From assembly GCF_023227875.1 (NCBI RefSeq), contig NZ_JALOCH010000002.1, positions 124,001 to 188,000 of the forward strand: a stretch of DNA of 64,000 bases, in the 5' to 3' direction. The stretch is from Methanoregula sp. GTDB taxonomy: Archaea; Halobacteriota; Methanomicrobia; Methanomicrobiales; Methanospirillaceae. Numbering within the stretch: the first letter of the stretch is position 1; each line of letters starts with the position of its first letter. This document shows, piece by piece, positions 24,564-34,161 of the stretch. The position numbers and the translations under genes were made by a program. Under the pieces are notes generated by a model that saw only the letters and a program-made list of their open reading frames with translations, had not been told where the DNA came from and made no database searches.

Positions 24564-24827
24564 GTGTATCAGATCAAGTTGTCACGAAAGGCAGAGAAAG
24601 ACCTGGTAAAAATCCCTCAAGAGCACCGGACACACATTGAGCTAGCATTAGAAAAGTTTGCTGAACACCCGTACCAGCGGCATGATGTTGTGAAGGTCAG
24701 GGACAGCCCGAAGAACGCGCCGAGATACCGGCTTCGCATTGGGGAGTACCGGGCAACATTTTTCATTTATCACAATAGACTCATCATCGAGATTATCACC
24801 ATCGGGAAGAAGGACTATACCGGGTAA
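24564..24827 (+). CDS. RelE/ParE-family toxin, copy 1
   Basis: 87 residues from GTG 24564. YQIKLSRKAEKDLVKIP, then DSPKNAPRYRLRIGEYRATFFI and IITIGKKDY match the RelE/ParE fold with the conserved RYRLRIGEYR strand. It would be a ribosome-dependent RNase or gyrase inhibitor. The copy at 38650 differs by a few residues and has three extra residues (KNF) near the end. Confidence 0.85.
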   Translation: MYQIKLSRKAEKDLVKIPQEHRTHIELALEKFAEHPYQRHDVVKVRDSPKNAPRYRLRIGEYRATFFIYHNRLIIEIITIGKKDYTG

Positions 24828-24886
24828 TCAGGGAAAACCCGGGATCCCGACCCCTCCTCCCCGCAGCCCGTTTTACATGCCGATCC

Positions 24887-25014
24887 CCAAACTAAAAGGG
24901 TCCTATTAGCGCAGTTTTGCCTCTCCGGCGTGAAATCCGGGAATCTAGGGCAGGATAGCGCGATTTAAAATGATTTCCGCAGGTGTTTTAAGGGAATTCC
25001 GCAGTTTTTCGGTA
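24887..25014. repeat. Long dispersed repeat, copy 2 (core only)
   Basis: The core from CAAACTAAAAGGGTCCTA to GCAGTTTTTCGG matches copy 1. After TTCGG the match ends and a group of hairpin cassettes begins, so the right tail has been lost or replaced. Confidence 0.7.
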
Positions 25015-25040
25015 GTGAACCCCGCAGGGGTGAACTACGA

Positions 25041-25176
25041 GAAGAACCCGTCAGGGTTCTTCGAAGGTCGGCTGATGCCTCCCTTCTCATTGTCGAGGTT
25101 CTGATGAACCTCTCCAACTTCGAAGTCCGAGCGGTCATCAGGCCGTGAGGAAGAGAAGAACCCATCAGGGTTCTTC
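25041..25176. repeat. Hairpin cassette group before the pilin array
   Basis: Perfect hairpins: GAAGAACCC/GGGTTCTTC with loop GTCA (25041-25062), GAGGTTC/GAACCTC with TGAT (25095-25112) and GAAGAACCC/GGGTTCTTC with ATCA (25155-25176). An imperfect GAGGTCC...TACCTC unit follows near 25211. The region to 25405 holds no gene. Confidence 0.7.
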
Positions 25177-25405
25177 GAAGGTCACCTGATGCCTCCCTTC
25201 TCATTGTCGAGGTCCTGATGTACCTCTCCAACTCATCAGAGTTCTTCGATTGAGCCCCGTTACCCGGGAGCCCTCCGGGAGACCACCTGATCCCCCTCAT
25301 GATCTCAGTGCGAGCCAATCCGTGACGATATACAATTTTCCAAATCGATTTAATTCAATTTAACTGATTTTGATCAATGTAAAAAAAATTAAAGATAACT
25401 TTGAA

Positions 25406-25548
25406 AAATTAACAAATGATCATTGTTAAATATTTTTAATTAATAAAGATGATGGACATGGCAGGACAAGTATACAGCCATGCGGCTGTCGCTCGTGCTC
25501 CGTCATGATATTGTTCTCATGGAGATTTGAGCAAGAGGAAGGAGACCT
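25406..25548 (+). promoter_or_regulatory. Pilin array promoter and ribosome binding site
   Basis: An AT-rich region with inverted arms TTAACA/TGTTAA around AATGATCAT (about 25408-25428), then TTTTTAATTAATAAAG. A Shine-Dalgarno sequence GGAGA (25540-25544) precedes ATG 25549. It resembles the element before the methyltransferase at 21355. Confidence 0.45.
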
Positions 25549-26259
25549 ATGCATTTTCAGAAGAGATTATCAAGAAAAAATGGCGACGATGGCATCTCGC
25601 CGGTGGTTGGTGTGATGCTGATGCTGGTCGTTACGATCATTATCGCAGCGGTAGTATCCGCATTTGCGGGGGGAGCTACGAGCGGGAGCCAGAAAGCGCC
25701 GACGGCGAACGTGGAGTTCCACCTGAAAAACGGGGGGAACAGCTTCAATTCATATTTCACGATGAAAGTACTCGGGGTGAGTGACCCCATCCCGACGAAA
25801 AACCTGAGGGTAATAACTTCGTGGACGACAACCTACAAGGATCCCGCTGACACGACGAACTACGGGAAGAGCTTCAATGGCGGGAACACGACCTATGCAG
25901 GAATGGGAGGTGTCTATATTACAGGTGAACAGACTGGTACCACCGGCACCATTACCGTACCGACCGGGTATGGCAACGGTGTCACGGAATGGGCAAACGA
26001 CACCTCTCACCCGCCGGGTGCAATGTGGGGTAATTTCTCCTTATCTTCCGGAACCTCGACGTATGACAAACCTTCCGGATATGGGACTGAAGCATCGGGA
26101 ATCTACTTTTACGGCAGTTCGCACCTTCTCGATCCCATGCAGGCCCTCCTTGGTAACAAATGGAATAACCTGAGGGTGGGAGATACCGTGGCGGTACGTA
26201 TCATGGATGCGAAGTCCGGAAAAACGATCGTGGACCAGAATGTCATCGTGGAGGGGTAA
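25549..26259 (+). CDS. Type IV pilin, type A (array member 1)
   Basis: 236 residues. A basic leader ending NGDDG precedes ISPVVGVMLMLVVTIIIAAV, the archaeal class III signal peptide cut after Gly by the prepilin peptidase, followed by the assembly helix. The globular part is polar and rich in Gly/Thr/Asn. Type A features are the QKAPTAN...F segment, PIPTKNLRVITSWTTT and a C-terminal DxxSGKTIVDQNV strand. It is exported and built into a surface filament. The stop overlaps the next start (TAATG). Confidence 0.88.
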   Translation: MHFQKRLSRKNGDDGISPVVGVMLMLVVTIIIAAVVSAFAGGATSGSQKAPTANVEFHLKNGGNSFNSYFTMKVLGVSDPIPTKNLRVITSWTTTYKDPADTTNYGKSFNGGNTTYAGMGGVYITGEQTGTTGTITVPTGYGNGVTEWANDTSHPPGAMWGNFSLSSGTSTYDKPSGYGTEASGIYFYGSSHLLDPMQALLGNKWNNLRVGDTVAVRIMDAKSGKTIVDQNVIVEG

Positions 26260-26801
26260 TGATGCAGAACCATGAACAGGCCGTCTCACCGGTCATCGGC
26301 GTGATGCTGATGCTGGTGGTGGTGATTATTATTGCGGCACTGGTCTCCGCATTCAGCGGGAGCACCGTGAGCGGAACCTCGAAAGCCCCCCAGGCAACTG
26401 TCCAGGGTACGTACAGCCAGACAAATGGCATGACCATCTCCCACACCGGGGGGGATGCGATCCCGATGGACACGACAACGATCCTGGTACAACCTTCGAG
26501 ATCGTTCGGGGCGGATGCCTCCCGTTATTCCTGGGTGGTTAACAAGAGTTATGTCTTTACCAATGCGACCCAGACCTGGGCGACCGCCCGGGCATTCCTG
26601 CCGGGCGACACCGTCACTATCAGCAAGGACAACCTGAGTTATGTCCAGCAGCGGCCTGCGCCTGATGACATGCCGGGCGATGCGGATGACCCATCATATG
26701 GGTTTAAGAATCCAGGCAACATCGGTCTCACATTCTCACTCGTGTTCCAGGATACCAGCGGGAAGACGATCGGGCAGAGCACCGTGGTTATTACCAAGTG
26801 A
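26259..26801 (+). CDS. Type IV pilin, type B (array member 2)
   Basis: 180 residues. Very short leader (MMQNHEQA) before VSPVIGVMLMLVVVIIIAAL. Type B is marked by KAPQATVQGTYSQTNGM followed by ISHTGGDAIPMDTTTILV; it is shorter than type A. Overlap with member 1 by TAATG implies paired translation of an A/B couple. Confidence 0.87.
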   Translation: MMQNHEQAVSPVIGVMLMLVVVIIIAALVSAFSGSTVSGTSKAPQATVQGTYSQTNGMTISHTGGDAIPMDTTTILVQPSRSFGADASRYSWVVNKSYVFTNATQTWATARAFLPGDTVTISKDNLSYVQQRPAPDDMPGDADDPSYGFKNPGNIGLTFSLVFQDTSGKTIGQSTVVITK

Positions 26802-26811
26802 GGTGGAAAGG

Positions 26812-27606
26812 ATGACACATGTGTGCCGTTCATTCAGAAATGAGCGCGCGGTTTCACCGGTAGTCGGTGTGATGCTGATGCTCGTTGTCGTCATCATTAT
26901 CGCGGCAGTGGTTTCCGGGTTTGCCGGGGGGATGATCGGAACGGGCAACCAGAAGGCCCCGACCCTTATGATGGACGTGAAAATCGTCAACATGGGAAGT
27001 TGGGCCGGGAGCGGGTTCTTTGCAAGCGTTACAGCAGTAAGCGAACCGATCCCGACAAAAGACCTCAAGATTGTGACTTCGTGGACGACAACGGACAAGG
27101 CTTGGACCACTAATCGACCGATCATAACCGGTGGGAATACTACCTTACCGGGGGTTATGAATATTGATGTACTCGGGAACCCGGATCCAAGTATCAGTTC
27201 CGGTTTCTATGTTGCACCGTTCGGGGGCGGGCCGGGGATAAACGGGAGTGCAACGGTTGGATCCTTAGATACGAACACACAGTTTTCAGGACGCTGGCAG
27301 CAGTTCGGGAATTATACGCTGATGCCGGGAACCACCCTGTCGGCACAGCCGTGCGGGGCGGCAAGCTTAGATAGTATCGGCGGCTCGTGGGCAGATGGTA
27401 AGCCGAGCGCTAACTACGGGTATGGTGTTGAACGAAAGTTTATCTACAGAACAGCGAGTGGCACCCCCTATCTCGATCCGATATCGGCGGTTCTTGGGCC
27501 CAAGTGGGAAAGCCTGGTAATGGGGGATACCGTGAATGTCAAGGTGATCCACATCCCGACAGGGAAAGTGATCTTCCAGCAGGATATACCAGTAACGGAG
27601 GCATAA
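26812..27606 (+). CDS. Type IV pilin, type A (array member 3)
   Basis: 264 residues from ATG 26812, selected by the GAGGTGG ribosome site 8 bases upstream and the short leader MTHVCRSFRNERA before VSPVVGVMLMLVVVIIIAAV. The head has MGSWAGSGFFASVTAVSEP, IPTKDLKIVTSWTTT and, at the end, HIPTGKVIFQQDIPVTE. It is closely related to member 5. Confidence 0.88.
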   Translation: MTHVCRSFRNERAVSPVVGVMLMLVVVIIIAAVVSGFAGGMIGTGNQKAPTLMMDVKIVNMGSWAGSGFFASVTAVSEPIPTKDLKIVTSWTTTDKAWTTNRPIITGGNTTLPGVMNIDVLGNPDPSISSGFYVAPFGGGPGINGSATVGSLDTNTQFSGRWQQFGNYTLMPGTTLSAQPCGAASLDSIGGSWADGKPSANYGYGVERKFIYRTASGTPYLDPISAVLGPKWESLVMGDTVNVKVIHIPTGKVIFQQDIPVTEA

Positions 27607-27610
27607 GTCA

Positions 27611-28231
27611 ATGAAACCATCCAATCATAATGCAGTCTCGCCGGTGATCGGCGTGATGCTGATGCTCGTAGTCGTGATCATCATTGCAGCGGTCGTATCG
27701 GCCTTTGCCGGCGGGACAATGGCGAGCAATTCCAAGACCCCGCAGGCAACGATCAAAGGGGTATTCAGCCAGTCGGGCGGGATGCAGATCATCCATACCG
27801 GTGGCGATGTCCTTCCCACGGCCCCCCTCCTCTTCACCATAACCAGCGACGCCAGCTTCGGGCAGGGTCTCTCGTCGGTAACCACGGAGGTGATCCAGAA
27901 GGGAATTATCACGGATGACAAAGGGAACCAGCTGCTGAACGTTGACGGGACATCGAACGTGACCTCGTTTGCGCCGGGACAGACGCTGTATATCAACGTG
28001 TATAACCTGGACCCTGCCATATTACAGCCACAGATTTCCCCTTCTTCCAATCCTTACCCCTCTATGTTCAACGGACAGGTTTGGAAATATGCAGGAGGAA
28101 CGTACAGGTTGGATTTCTGGGGACTGTGCTACGTCAACCCCGACAATGTCGGCAAGACATTTACGCTCACTATCAGTGACAAGTCCTCGGGAGCCGTGAT
28201 GGCCAAGACTTCGGTTGTGATCCAGCCGTAA
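27611..28231 (+). CDS. Type IV pilin, type B (array member 4)
   Basis: 206 residues. Leader MKPSNHNA, then VSPVIGVMLMLVVVIIIAAV. The head carries the B signature KTPQATIKGVFSQSGGM and IIHTGGDVLPTAP. It follows member 3 by 4 bases with a GGAGG site in the end of that gene. Confidence 0.88.
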   Translation: MKPSNHNAVSPVIGVMLMLVVVIIIAAVVSAFAGGTMASNSKTPQATIKGVFSQSGGMQIIHTGGDVLPTAPLLFTITSDASFGQGLSSVTTEVIQKGIITDDKGNQLLNVDGTSNVTSFAPGQTLYINVYNLDPAILQPQISPSSNPYPSMFNGQVWKYAGGTYRLDFWGLCYVNPDNVGKTFTLTISDKSSGAVMAKTSVVIQP

Positions 28232-28268
28232 AAAATCTCCATAAAGATTTGGGCAGGTGGAAAAGGAC

Positions 28269-29090
28269 ATGCATTACCTGAAGAATCGAACAAGAAAAAA
28301 AGGTGACGAAGCCGTTTCACCGGTAGTCGGTGTGATGCTGATGCTCGTCGTCGTCATCATCATCGCGGCGGTGGTTTCCGGGTTTGCCGGGGGGATGATC
28401 GGGACCAACAACCAGAAGGCCCCGACCCTCAATATGGACGTGAAAATCATCAACATGGGAAGCTGGGCCGGGAGCGGGTTCTTTGCAACCGTTACTGCGG
28501 TAAGCAAACCGATCCCGACAGATGAACTCAAGATTGTGACGTCGTGGACGGCAACGAACAGGACCTCGGGCGAGAGCATAACCGGCGGGAGCACTGTTGT
28601 ACCGTTAATTACAAATGTTAACGTCATGGGGAACCCGCAGACGGGTTACAGCGGTAATACCTATGTTGCACCCCAAGGGATAGGACCGGGGGTCAACGGG
28701 AGTGCAACGATCGGGTATAAGGATACGAACGCAATGAATTTTAAACCATACTATCAGCAGTTCGGGAGGTATATGCTGGTACCGGGAACCGCCCTGAGCG
28801 GTATACCCTGTGGGCAGCGTGATTTTAATCAGGTGCCGGGCGGCAGATGGAGCTATAGCGGTAGTGGTAATACGCCGGCAAACCCGAGCTCTGCCAACGG
28901 GTATGGTGTCAGTACTCTGTTCAGTTACAAGATACACGATAGCAGACCCTTCTACAACGATTCCACCGAAGCGGTTCTTGGGCCCTATTGGGAGAAACTG
29001 CGGGCCGGGGATAAGGTGAATGTGAAGTTCATCCACATCCCGACGGGGAAGGTCATCTTCCAGAAAGATATCGCAGTAACGGAGGGATAA
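28269..29090 (+). CDS. Type IV pilin, type A (array member 5)
   Basis: 273 residues from ATG 28269 (GTG 28257 possible). The leader MHYLKNRTRKKGDEA is followed by VSPVVGVMLMLVVVIIIAAV. MGSWAGSGFFATVTAVSKP and IPTDELKIVTSWTAT match member 3 almost exactly, whereas the middle of the head has diverged, as expected for duplicated surface proteins under diversifying change. The C-terminus is HIPTGKVIFQKDIAVTE. Confidence 0.88.
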   Translation: MHYLKNRTRKKGDEAVSPVVGVMLMLVVVIIIAAVVSGFAGGMIGTNNQKAPTLNMDVKIINMGSWAGSGFFATVTAVSKPIPTDELKIVTSWTATNRTSGESITGGSTVVPLITNVNVMGNPQTGYSGNTYVAPQGIGPGVNGSATIGYKDTNAMNFKPYYQQFGRYMLVPGTALSGIPCGQRDFNQVPGGRWSYSGSGNTPANPSSANGYGVSTLFSYKIHDSRPFYNDSTEAVLGPYWEKLRAGDKVNVKFIHIPTGKVIFQKDIAVTEG

Positions 29091-29094
29091 GTTA

Positions 29095-29154
29095 CTGAAA
29101 CCATCCGATCATACAGCAGTCTCACCGGTGATCGGCGCGATGCCGATGCCGTAA
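29095..29154 (+). pseudogene. Type B pilin remnant (array member 6)
   Basis: Directly after member 5, the sequence matches the first 60 bases of member 4, but the start codon reads CTG instead of ATG and the frame LKPSDHTAVSPVIGAMPMP ends at TAA after only the beginning of the helix. No head domain follows. It extends the A-B-A-B-A order to a former sixth, B-type gene. Confidence 0.75.
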
Positions 29155-29682
29155 TGGGAAATCCCTGCAAAATGCCCGGGTCAGAAGGACCGGCGGGAAA
29201 CGGCTTGTTCATGCCGCCCCCCTCATGTCCCGGGATCGCGCCGGAGATCCGTGCAACTTTCAAAGGACAGCCTCACATGGGGGATGGCCGTACCAGCCCT
29301 CCCCTAAAAACATCATTTCCTAAATAACCCCGCACCGGTGCAATATCCTGCCGGGCGGGAGTTTTTCCCGGCAGGTGCCGGTGCCTGCCGTGTGCCGGGA
29401 CGGGCGAGGCATCCGGGTTTACCGGGGGCTCTCCTGAGAAAAGCCCGGGCAGATCACACTCATACCCGGCACGCGGTGAGAGACGAGACAAGAGCAATCT
29501 TCCCGGGCAATGCCTGCTTTTTGCATTTATAACAGGAAGGGAACGGTAATGGTATAGCCGGGGGAGCAGACGGCCGGCGGCCCGGTAACCGGATTCCCCA
29601 CCCGCCCCGCAGGTGCTCCCTTCGCAGGAACGCACATGACTCCTGCCGGGATATCGCCCCGCGCCCCGGTCTTTTTTTCAGA
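29155..29682. other. Gene-free GC-rich region after the pilin array
   Basis: No convincing gene. The only structure seen is a stem with arms CTGCCGGG/CCCGGCAG around a purine/T-rich loop (about 29348-29374), followed by a proline/glycine-codon-like GC-rich stretch. It may end transcription of the pilin array. Confidence 0.4.
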
Positions 29683-31083
29683 CTACCCGTAACCGTAATT
29701 CAGGGGACTGAACCGGAACAGAACAAGAGGATGCAGCGGAGGGGGGGCCAGCCACTCTATCCCCTCAATGCTGAACGGTCCCCACGCGAGCGACTGCACG
29801 ATGATGGAGTCTGAGATGTCCCAAGCCCGTTCATCATTCATGGTTTTCACCATATACCAAGGATAGAAAAAGACCCCGATGAACTGGATAACGACCGATA
29901 CTGCCACCAGTCCACCGACGATGAGCGTGACGGCCTGCCGCTTCCACGATCCGGCAGGATCGCTGCCGGCTCCCGTATCCCCGGGAAAAAAGCAATCGAG
30001 GAAAAACCCGGTGTACAGGCAGAGCACCGGGACGCAACCGGTGAGGAAACGCGGCCCGAAACAGTACGCTGCCGAGGACGACCATAGCCCGAAGAAGCTG
30101 TACAGGAGGATCTGGAGGAGCACGGCAGGCCCGAAGAGGAGGAGGAAGAGGCGCAGGGGTCGTGTGCGGTCCCGGTACACCCGGAGATACCCAAACAGCG
30201 AGAGGACTAGGACCGGGCAGAAAACGAGGAGCCCGATATTGGGGGCAATAAGGAGCCCGAGGTAATGGCTGATAAAATCTGTATTCAGGATGAAGAACTG
30301 GAGGTTCGCACTATAACCCCCAAACAGATTTCCGAACACGGAATAATTGTACCAGAAGAACGGAAATCCGCCAAGAACGGCACCGGCAGCATATCCCGGA
30401 AGCTGCTGGCGGTGCTGCCATACCATCCAGACAATGACCGGGATAAGGAGGATCGCATCCGGCGGGCGGTTGAAGACAAAGAGCCCTGATACGATGCCAA
30501 GGAGCACGCTGTATCCCCACCAACCCGTCTCTTCGTTCCGCATAACAAGCCAGATGAGCAGGACCAGGAGCAGTTCCACCGTACCCTGTTGCCAGAGGGC
30601 CTGGCTGCTGATCGACCAGGTACTCGTGGCAAAAGCGAAGATCAGGGCGGTCGCCAGTGCAACTTTTCGGTTGAACAACCTCTTCCCGACCGCGAATACG
30701 AGGACACCGGCCGTTGCTGCGATCGCTGCTGCGGATACTTTTGCGAGCACGTACACGTCCGTGGTCTCCAAGGGAGTGGAAAGCGCCAGGCTCATTTGGT
30801 GGGATGCGGCATAGATCGGCGTGACAAGAACACCTGTGACAACCGGGAAGAGCGAGACGCGGTGGCCCTGTACCATAGTAAAAGCATAGGTATAGTCCGG
30901 GTTGGACAGGATCGGCGGGACGTAATCGAAATACAGGTTCTGGTGCAGGATCAGGGACTCCGGCATGAAGGATGCAGGTGCCACGTCCCCGCTGGGAAAA
31001 TTGATATTCGAAACCGTGGTATAGGCCAGGAACAGCGCGATGAAGAGGAGGATATAATCATAACGGTGGAAAATCTCGCGCAT
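29683..31083 (-). CDS. Polytopic GT-C-type glycosyltransferase-like protein
   Basis: 466 residues from ATG 31083 (MREIFHRYDYILLF); earlier in-frame starts lack membrane-protein character. About ten membrane helices. After the first helix a long outward loop contains SGDVAPASFMPES and an acidic pair, then AFATSTWSISSQALWQQGTVEL and FNRPPDAILLIP, both shared with the 32372 protein. This is the ArnT/PMT-like architecture that uses lipid-linked sugars outside the membrane. The strongly similar neighbour and the secreted glycoprotein candidate suggest surface glycosylation. Confidence 0.7.
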   Translation of the reverse strand: MREIFHRYDYILLFIALFLAYTTVSNINFPSGDVAPASFMPESLILHQNLYFDYVPPILSNPDYTYAFTMVQGHRVSLFPVVTGVLVTPIYAASHQMSLALSTPLETTDVYVLAKVSAAAIAATAGVLVFAVGKRLFNRKVALATALIFAFATSTWSISSQALWQQGTVELLLVLLIWLVMRNEETGWWGYSVLLGIVSGLFVFNRPPDAILLIPVIVWMVWQHRQQLPGYAAGAVLGGFPFFWYNYSVFGNLFGGYSANLQFFILNTDFISHYLGLLIAPNIGLLVFCPVLVLSLFGYLRVYRDRTRPLRLFLLLFGPAVLLQILLYSFFGLWSSSAAYCFGPRFLTGCVPVLCLYTGFFLDCFFPGDTGAGSDPAGSWKRQAVTLIVGGLVAVSVVIQFIGVFFYPWYMVKTMNDERAWDISDSIIVQSLAWGPFSIEGIEWLAPPPLHPLVLFRFSPLNYGYG

Positions 31084-31567
31084 GTCATGGCCTGAAGGCA
31101 CTTTTATCCCGGTCATCCGAATCATAAAAACGTATGCGCCTCCGGCACATGTGTCTGGCGGTCTGATACGATCTCCTGATATGGGGCCCGGGTTTTTGGC
31201 AGGCATGCAGCATCCCGGGAATTTCCCGGTGAACTGCGCTGAAATCATCGGCTGCGGCCAGGCTGGTGTCGGTGCCATGGTGATCCAGCTCTCACCCTTT
31301 CCCCGCCTGCGGGTGCGGGGCGCGCGGGGGAAATGGCGGTTCCCGGGTTCAATCGCCGGATTTCACGGTTCTATGATCTACATTGCCGGTTATTTGTTTT
31401 TTCTTCGCTCTCTTCGGGCAATCGGGAGAATGTTTCCAGATCGCTGTGTGCCTGGTCTTGTATGGCCATCTGAATAAATCAAATTTGATTAACAAAACAT
31501 TTAAGTTAAACTATAATAATTGATCACATATCGGGTTGGCCGTCATGGCCGGCCTGAGGAGGTAAAC
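31084..31567. promoter_or_regulatory. Divergent intergenic region with SD before the sequon-rich gene
   Basis: About 480 bases without a supported gene. The right end is AT-rich (AATCAAATTTGATTAACAAAACATTTAAG region, 31478-31506, containing AAATTTGATT and TTAAC sites) and a very strong ribosome site GAGGAGGT (31556-31563) precedes ATG 31568. The left part is GC-rich and unremarkable. Confidence 0.4.
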
Positions 31568-32167
31568 ATGAAAAAGAACGAAAAGAAAAGCAAAGGGTCT
31601 GCATCCGGCATAAGGATACTGATCGTACTCGCAATCATCTGTCTCTGTTTCAGTGCGATGGCTCCCGCCGTTGCAGCAGCATGCAACGATCCACCAACCG
31701 ATAAATGGCTCTGTAACGTAACCGTGTTAGCGAATAAGACTGGTTTTGGCACAGTCGATGGACTCGCGTACAATAATGATAGCTTCTTCGCCGTTTTAAA
31801 TCATTCACATTTTAGTACTACTCCAATGTTGTACCCCTATTGCTGGACCACCGGCTACTACCCATACACTGACCGGAAGTATCTGGAAACCCTGAACGTC
31901 GGCAACGGTGTCTATCCGGCGGTAATGAACCCAACTGACGATTACGAGTGGAAGTTTGTCAATGACAGTCTTGACAAAGAGTCATTCCTGTTCAAGAGAG
32001 GTCTTGCCGCATATGCCAATCACTACAACAGCACTTGCTATCTCTGGTACGGCAACGTCACGAAAGCCACCAGTCCTTGGAATGGCAAAGATAACTGGCT
32101 TTTCCCGACCTATGAGAATGCGACGTATGTTTTAAGATTGGATGTAAATTGGACTGGTCCGGCATAA
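31568..32167 (+). CDS. Secreted, sequon-rich surface protein, function unknown
   Basis: 199 residues from ATG 31568, set by the GAGGAGGT ribosome site. A Lys-rich start and a hydrophobic core (GIRILIVLAIICLCFSAMAP) ending in AVAAA give a cleavable Sec signal. The mature chain has nine Asn-x-Ser/Thr sequons (for example NVT, NKT, NHS, NST, NAT, NWT) in about 165 residues, many aromatics, and four cysteines. Such density suggests heavy N-glycosylation. It lies between two GT-C-like genes. No known fold was recognised. Confidence 0.7.
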   Translation: MKKNEKKSKGSASGIRILIVLAIICLCFSAMAPAVAAACNDPPTDKWLCNVTVLANKTGFGTVDGLAYNNDSFFAVLNHSHFSTTPMLYPYCWTTGYYPYTDRKYLETLNVGNGVYPAVMNPTDDYEWKFVNDSLDKESFLFKRGLAAYANHYNSTCYLWYGNVTKATSPWNGKDNWLFPTYENATYVLRLDVNWTGPA

Positions 32168-32371
32168 CTGGTGGTTTTCAAATTCAGTACTTTTACCATC
32201 CACAAAAATTTCCATTTTTTTATAACAGGATCGTGTACCGGTGTACGCCATGAAAAAAACCCGGTTGATCATCCTGCAAAAAAACCTGCCCCTATCATAG
32301 ATTTACCGGATTCCAAGTCATGTAAATCCGTATTCCCGGCATATTTGTCATCTGGCAATGAGGTAATAAAA

Positions 32372-34105
32372 ATGAACACAGAGCAAAAATCACTAATAAA
32401 TAATGAACATACATCCCTGAGGAAGGCGCCGGATACAATCCTCAAAAATGGGCTCCTGAAAATAAAAGAGAACTGGGTACTTATCGCAATTTTCCTCCTT
32501 TGTTTTTGCATATACAATACCTATACCCACATGCGGATGAGCGGTGATACCATATCTGCAGGATACCTGCCCTTCAGCATTATCTATTACCAGGATCTAT
32601 TCCTCGAACATTTTTACAACAACCCGCAGTTGGTATCCAACGCCTATGCATTCATCACGGTCAACGGGCACCTGATGTCCATCTTCCCCATCGTGACCCC
32701 GGTCCTCATAACCCCATTCGTTTACGTGTGCACGCTGGGAATGACGCCGGGTCATGCCTTCCTCCATATCGCCCAGATCGTGCGGACGACATCCGCAGGT
32801 ATTGCAGCACTCGCAGTCTGCACATTTTACCTCGTCGTGATCCGGTTCGTCCCAAGAAAAATTGCAATCCTCTCCACGCTGGTCTTCGCATTCGCCACCA
32901 GCACCTGGTCGATCGGCAGCCAGGCCCTCTGGCAGCACGGCATGGTCGAACTGCTCCTCCTCCTGATATTGTATGCAATAATCAGGAATGAAGAAAACCC
33001 CTCTCCCATCTGGTTCATTATAGCCGGCATCCTCTCAGGCCTCCTCGTATTCTGCAGGCCACCGGATGCACTGCTGATCATTCCCGTCCTTGGCTATGTC
33101 TTCTGGAAAAACCGTACGCAGAGCATATATTATCTTGTACCGGCAATCCTCAGCGGCCTGCCCTTCCTCGCGTATAACTGGTATTTCTTTGGCACCATAT
33201 CCGGTGGGTACATCCAGAACCTTGGCAGATTCGGTCTCTCTCCCGAGGTACTGGCAAATTTTGCCGGGCTCTTTCTCTCGCCGAACAAGGGCCTGTTCGT
33301 CTTCTCACCGGTTCTCATCCTCGCAGTCTTCGGATATTTCCGCTCTGGTTCCATCGGGAACAGGAACCTGTCCCTCCTCTTACGGTGGTTCGGCCCGGTC
33401 CTGATTCTGGAAACGGCAATGTACGCCTTTTTCTATGACTGGGGCGGGGGATATGCGTACGGCCCCCGTTTCCTGACCTCGCTGGTTCCTGTTTTGTGTA
33501 TCTACGTAGCGCTTTTCCTCTCGTACACGGCAGCACTATTCCGCGCCGGGATGTATGATTACCTGAAGGCAGGAGCAATCGCATTCCTTGTTGTCGTATC
33601 GGTAGCAATCCAGTTTATCGGGGTATTTTATTTCCCGTACCTCGACGATTCTCATTATCCCCAGCCATGGGACAGTTCAAACCCGCTCATCGCCAGCAGC
33701 CTGCAGGACGGTGTTGAACAACTCGACACCTTTGCCGTCCAGTCAATTCCCCCCTTTCCGCCACTGTATTACTATACCCGGTATGATGAGTGGAAATACC
33801 TCAATGTAAAAGCGGCCTTGTCCGCGGGTGACTATTCAACGGCAGCTTTGTATTATATACAATATCTCCAGGAAAACCCGGACTCGTATATCCTGTGGAA
33901 CAACCTCGGCTGCTGTCAGATAAAACTCGGGGAATATGACGAGGCAATACAATCCTTTGACCGGTCCCTTGCGATCAACCCACAGTTTAAGGATGCACAA
34001 TTGAACAGGGCTGCCGCAGTACAGATCCTGGCACGAGGTAACCGCTCTGTAGAAATCGGTATAACCGTTCTGACGCTCCCGGGGAAGGCTGGGTCCGCAG
34101 GATAG
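32372..34105 (+). CDS. GT-C-type glycosyltransferase-like protein with C-terminal TPR
   Basis: 577 residues from ATG 32372 (GAGG site 13 bases upstream). About eleven membrane helices share motifs with the 29683-31083 protein: SGDT in the first loop, FAFATSTWSIGSQALWQHGM, CRPPDALLIIP, SPNKGLFVFSP and YGPRFLTSLVPVLC. From about residue 470 the chain is soluble; two TPR-like units are visible (AALYYIQYLQENPDSYILWN and YDEAIQSFDRSLAINPQFKD). The TPR could contact partner proteins. A role in glycan transfer to surface proteins is inferred. Confidence 0.72.
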   Translation: MNTEQKSLINNEHTSLRKAPDTILKNGLLKIKENWVLIAIFLLCFCIYNTYTHMRMSGDTISAGYLPFSIIYYQDLFLEHFYNNPQLVSNAYAFITVNGHLMSIFPIVTPVLITPFVYVCTLGMTPGHAFLHIAQIVRTTSAGIAALAVCTFYLVVIRFVPRKIAILSTLVFAFATSTWSIGSQALWQHGMVELLLLLILYAIIRNEENPSPIWFIIAGILSGLLVFCRPPDALLIIPVLGYVFWKNRTQSIYYLVPAILSGLPFLAYNWYFFGTISGGYIQNLGRFGLSPEVLANFAGLFLSPNKGLFVFSPVLILAVFGYFRSGSIGNRNLSLLLRWFGPVLILETAMYAFFYDWGGGYAYGPRFLTSLVPVLCIYVALFLSYTAALFRAGMYDYLKAGAIAFLVVVSVAIQFIGVFYFPYLDDSHYPQPWDSSNPLIASSLQDGVEQLDTFAVQSIPPFPPLYYYTRYDEWKYLNVKAALSAGDYSTAALYYIQYLQENPDSYILWNNLGCCQIKLGEYDEAIQSFDRSLAINPQFKDAQLNRAAAVQILARGNRSVEIGITVLTLPGKAGSAG

Positions 34106-34161
34106 AGCAGGCTGGAGACGCGATTCTTTCAGGATCACTTCGACACTGCGGGTATGCCGGG

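Noticed and set aside
25549..29090. Archaellin (flagellin) gene cluster
   Set aside because: The N-terminal VSPVVGVMLMLVV pattern is that of archaeal pilins (DUF1628-type), and no archaellum accessory genes are near.
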